From: an uncultured Pseudomonas sp.
GTDB taxonomy: Bacteria; Pseudomonadota; Gammaproteobacteria; Pseudomonadales; Pseudomonadaceae
DNA: 6,966 nucleotides
Direction: 5' to 3'
NCBI GenBank assembly: GCA_943914515.1
Contig: CALUCI010000270.1
Location: forward strand, 1 to 6,966
The translations under genes were made by a program, and so were the position numbers. The notes under the pieces are model-generated. The model was given only the letters and a program-made list of their open reading frames with translations. It was not told the DNA's origin and did no database searches. This document shows positions 5,323 to 6,966 of this stretch, in pieces (position 1 is the first letter of the stretch; each line of letters starts with the position of its first letter).

Positions 5323-6207
5323 TCACGCGTTGCGCCACGCCTTCTCCAGACGCTTGGCACGCGCAGCGCTGGCGATGTCGAGAATGCCCTGATCGCGCAT
5401 CCACAGATCGGCCCAGTTTCCGTCGGTGCCCGCCAGCGCCTCGTTCAACTCGTCCCGAAGCGCACTGAACTGGGCAAACAACCCTCCCAGCAGCAGATGA
5501 CTCGCCTCCGCCTCGGCACTCTGCCGACTGCCCTCGGCACAGCCGCCAAGCAACGCCAGCAGGCGCAGTTGCAGGTTCTGCGACCAGCCATGGCGGCGGC
5601 CAATGCCATACAGCCAGGCGCACAGCGCGCTGAGCACATAGAGGTCTTCGAGCGAACGGAAGGGTTTGACGTAGGCGTCCCAGCCATCGCCGGCCAGACG
5701 CTCGCACAGGGCATGCTCCAGATGCAGGCGGGCATGGCTCACCTCAGGCATCAGCGGCAACGCCGGCAGCGGCTCCAGGCGCACGCCCGGCTCACCCGGA
5801 TAGACCACCGCCAGGCTCAGCCGCGGCGCTTCGGAGATGGTTTCACTGCGCGCTGCCACCAGCAGCCAGTCGGCGTCCAGGCCGCCGGTGACGAAATCCT
5901 TGCTGCCGGTCAGGCGCAGCGCGTCGAGGTCCAGGCGCATGTGCATGTCGGCCGGGCGCACGCTGCGTTTCTCGCTGGCGCACAGGGCGCCGAGGCTGGC
6001 CGGGGCACTGGGCCAGAGCACGCGCAAGGCTGCCTGATAGCCGACCAGAAAGGCCAGGCCGGGGGTGGGCATTGCCTGACCGCCGAGCACCGCCAGTTCG
6101 AACGGCGTGACCGTCCCCAGACGGTCGAGCAGGCCGGCCCAGGTGTCGCCCAGGTTATCCAGCAGAGGTTGCGCTTGCGCGTGATTGAGTCGTTCCAGCC
6201 ATGCCAT
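5323..6207 (-). CDS. Short acyl-CoA dehydrogenase-like protein
   Basis: A 294-residue protein with weak but recognisable acyl-CoA dehydrogenase architecture. The middle, FAD-contacting domain is clearest: ALCASE (75-79, where ACADs have the TEP motif), LRLTGSKDFVTGGLDADWLLVAAR (98-120, like the G.K.fiTg...AD segment) and LSLAVVYPGEPGV. Helical stretches at about 182-260 resemble the C-terminal bundle. ACADs usually have about 380 residues; here the N-terminal helical domain is cut to about 70 residues and the C-terminal part is also short. The motif RDQGILDIAS (271-280) aligns with the usual RD...L.IYEG, placing Ser280 at the common catalytic Glu, so dehydrogenase activity is doubtful. AAGGAG at 6215-6220, 7 bases upstream, fixes the start at 6207; a longer frame from 6246 is rejected. 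It is divergent from olsB. Substrate unknown. Confidence 0.85.
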   Translation of the reverse strand: MAWLERLNHAQAQPLLDNLGDTWAGLLDRLGTVTPFELAVLGGQAMPTPGLAFLVGYQAALRVLWPSAPASLGALCASEKRSVRPADMHMRLDLDALRLTGSKDFVTGGLDADWLLVAARSETISEAPRLSLAVVYPGEPGVRLEPLPALPLMPEVSHARLHLEHALCERLAGDGWDAYVKPFRSLEDLYVLSALCAWLYGIGRRHGWSQNLQLRLLALLGGCAEGSRQSAEAEASHLLLGGLFAQFSALRDELNEALAGTDGNWADLWMRDQGILDIASAARAKRLEKAWRNA

Positions 6208-6340
6208 CGAAATGCTCCTTGGGGGCTGTAATACAAGCATCACCAAACATTCATGGGGGTGACACCGCGGCTACCTAGCCTGAGCTTGCACAACAAAGTC
6301 GACCGGCCGCAACCCTATGGCTGGCTTATGGAGACTCGCA
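6208..6340. promoter_or_regulatory. Divergent intergenic region between the ACAD-like gene and olsB
   Basis: These 133 bases must hold the start signals for both directions. Both SDs are clear (AAGGAG 6215-6220 minus; GGAG 6330-6333 plus). A loose Pho-box-like sequence, CTGTAAT-ACAA-GCATCAC, lies at 6226-6243. Its first half matches CTGTCAT in 6 of 7 bases, but the second half matches in only about 3. No -35/-10 pair stands out on either strand. Confidence 0.5.
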
Positions 6341-6966
6341 ATGACTCAGATCGCTCGCTCTGGCGACAACAGCACTGAACGCCGTCTGCAAGCCGAACGC
6401 CTGGTTGGCCCGGCTGCCCTGCGCGAGGCCCAGGCCCTGCGATTCAGCGTCTTCAGCGGTGAATTCAAGGCCCGCCTCAAAGGCGCCGAACAGGGTCTGG
6501 ACATGGACGACTACGACGCCCACTGCCAGCACATCGGCGTCCGTGACCTCAACACCGGCCGGCTGGTCGCCACCACCCGCCTGCTCGACCACCGTGCCGC
6601 CAACACCCTGGGCCGGTTCTACAGCGAAGAAGAATTCAGTCTGCACGGGCTCGGTCACCTGCAAGGGCCGATCCTCGAACTGGGCCGGACCTGCGTCGAC
6701 ATCGCCTACCGCAACGGCGGCACCATCGCCGTGCTCTGGAGCGAACTGGCGGAGATCCTCAACGAGGGCCGCTACAGCTACCTGATGGGCTGCGCCAGCA
6801 TCCCGATGCAGGACGGCGGCGTACAGGCCCACGCGATCATGCAGCGCCTGCGCGAACAGCACCTGTGCACCGAGCACCTGCGCGCCGAACCGAAGAACCC
6901 GCTGCCCAAACTGGCGCTGGCCGGCAATGTCATCGCGCAGATGCCGCCGCTGCTCAAGGCCTACAT
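6341..6966 (+). CDS. olsB: L-ornithine N-acyltransferase (OlsB), 3' truncated by window
   Basis: The first 208 codons of an OlsB-type, GNAT-fold acyltransferase (family usually about 250 residues). OlsB transfers a 3-hydroxyacyl chain from acyl-ACP to the alpha-amino group of ornithine, giving lyso-ornithine lipid, which OlsA then O-acylates; both act at the cytoplasmic face of the inner membrane. Visible family blocks are LREAQALRFSVF (27-38), the DDYD.HC.H segment (56-64), LVATTRLL (75-82), ILELGRTCVD (111-120) and YLMGCASIP (147-155). The ATG at 6341 has GGAG at 6330-6333, seven bases upstream. An in-frame ATG at 6317 would add eight residues but has no SD. In P. aeruginosa the pair is olsBA (PA4351-PA4350), so olsA is expected just beyond the right edge. 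Phosphate limitation is a known inducer in that species; control here is not visible. Confidence 0.92.
   Translation, partial: MTQIARSGDNSTERRLQAERLVGPAALREAQALRFSVFSGEFKARLKGAEQGLDMDDYDAHCQHIGVRDLNTGRLVATTRLLDHRAANTLGRFYSEEEFSLHGLGHLQGPILELGRTCVDIAYRNGGTIAVLWSELAEILNEGRYSYLMGCASIPMQDGGVQAHAIMQRLREQHLCTEHLRAEPKNPLPKLALAGNVIAQMPPLLKAY

Noticed and set aside
5233..6231. A 332-codon open frame on the plus strand opposite the ACAD-like gene.
   Set aside because: It has the same antisense composition, runs through a REP element, and has no SD or domain. The minus-strand gene has a perfect SD and ACAD motifs.
6208..6246. A longer start of the ACAD-like gene at 6246.
   Set aside because: It would add 13 residues encoded by the leader and would place the AAGGAG at 6215-6220 inside the coding region. 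The start at 6207 has the correct SD spacing.
6326..6877. A 183-codon open frame on the minus strand opposite olsB.
   Set aside because: It is a shadow of olsB, Val/Ala/Gln-rich without any family features, and would cover the olsB SD.

Overview
The window reads as ordinary, GC-rich chromosomal DNA of a Pseudomonas species, most likely from the P. putida/P. fluorescens side of the genus. The grounds are strongly GC-biased codon use, several copies of the genus-typical REP palindrome (GTRGGAGC followed by a short G+C hairpin), and gene content that includes a class I fumarase and an ornithine-lipid N-acyltransferase (olsB). No phage, transposase, tRNA, rRNA or CRISPR array is visible.

Layout. 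Positions 1-731 (+) hold the C-terminal half of an iron-sulfur class I fumarate hydratase. A 314-bp convergent gap follows (732-1045). It contains a short heptad-type repeat, a strong intrinsic terminator and a cluster of REP elements, including one inverted pair (REPIN). Seven genes then run on the minus strand. In transcription order they are: a short acyl-CoA-dehydrogenase-like protein (6207-5323); an exported SxxK serine hydrolase (5174-4122); a small cysteine-containing exported or anchored protein of unknown function, overlapping the hydrolase by ATGA (4125-3829); an exported YceI-family protein (3783-3202); a two-HKD phospholipase D/cardiolipin-synthase-B-like protein starting 1 nt after it (3200-2043); a DJ-1/PfpI-family protein (1943-1362); and a small ribbon-helix-helix protein (1351-1046) whose Shine-Dalgarno begins in the DJ-1 stop codon. 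Divergent from this series, olsB starts at 6341 (+) and runs off the window.

How the genes may work together. Four of the eight genes point to the envelope or its lipids: olsB makes lyso-ornithine lipid, the ClsB-like protein probably makes cardiolipin or a related phospholipid, YceI proteins are periplasmic lipid-binding barrels, and the serine hydrolase is exported. Spacing suggests three tightly coupled pairs (hydrolase + small protein, YceI + ClsB-like, DJ-1 + RHH). They may form one long transcript, or several separated by a REP in the 148-bp gap at 5175-5322 and by the 99-bp gap at 1944-2042. I see no clearly novel multi-gene system. The items most worth a second look are the shortened ACAD-like protein, the uncharacterised CxC small protein, and the REP cluster whose edge reaches into the end of the RHH gene.
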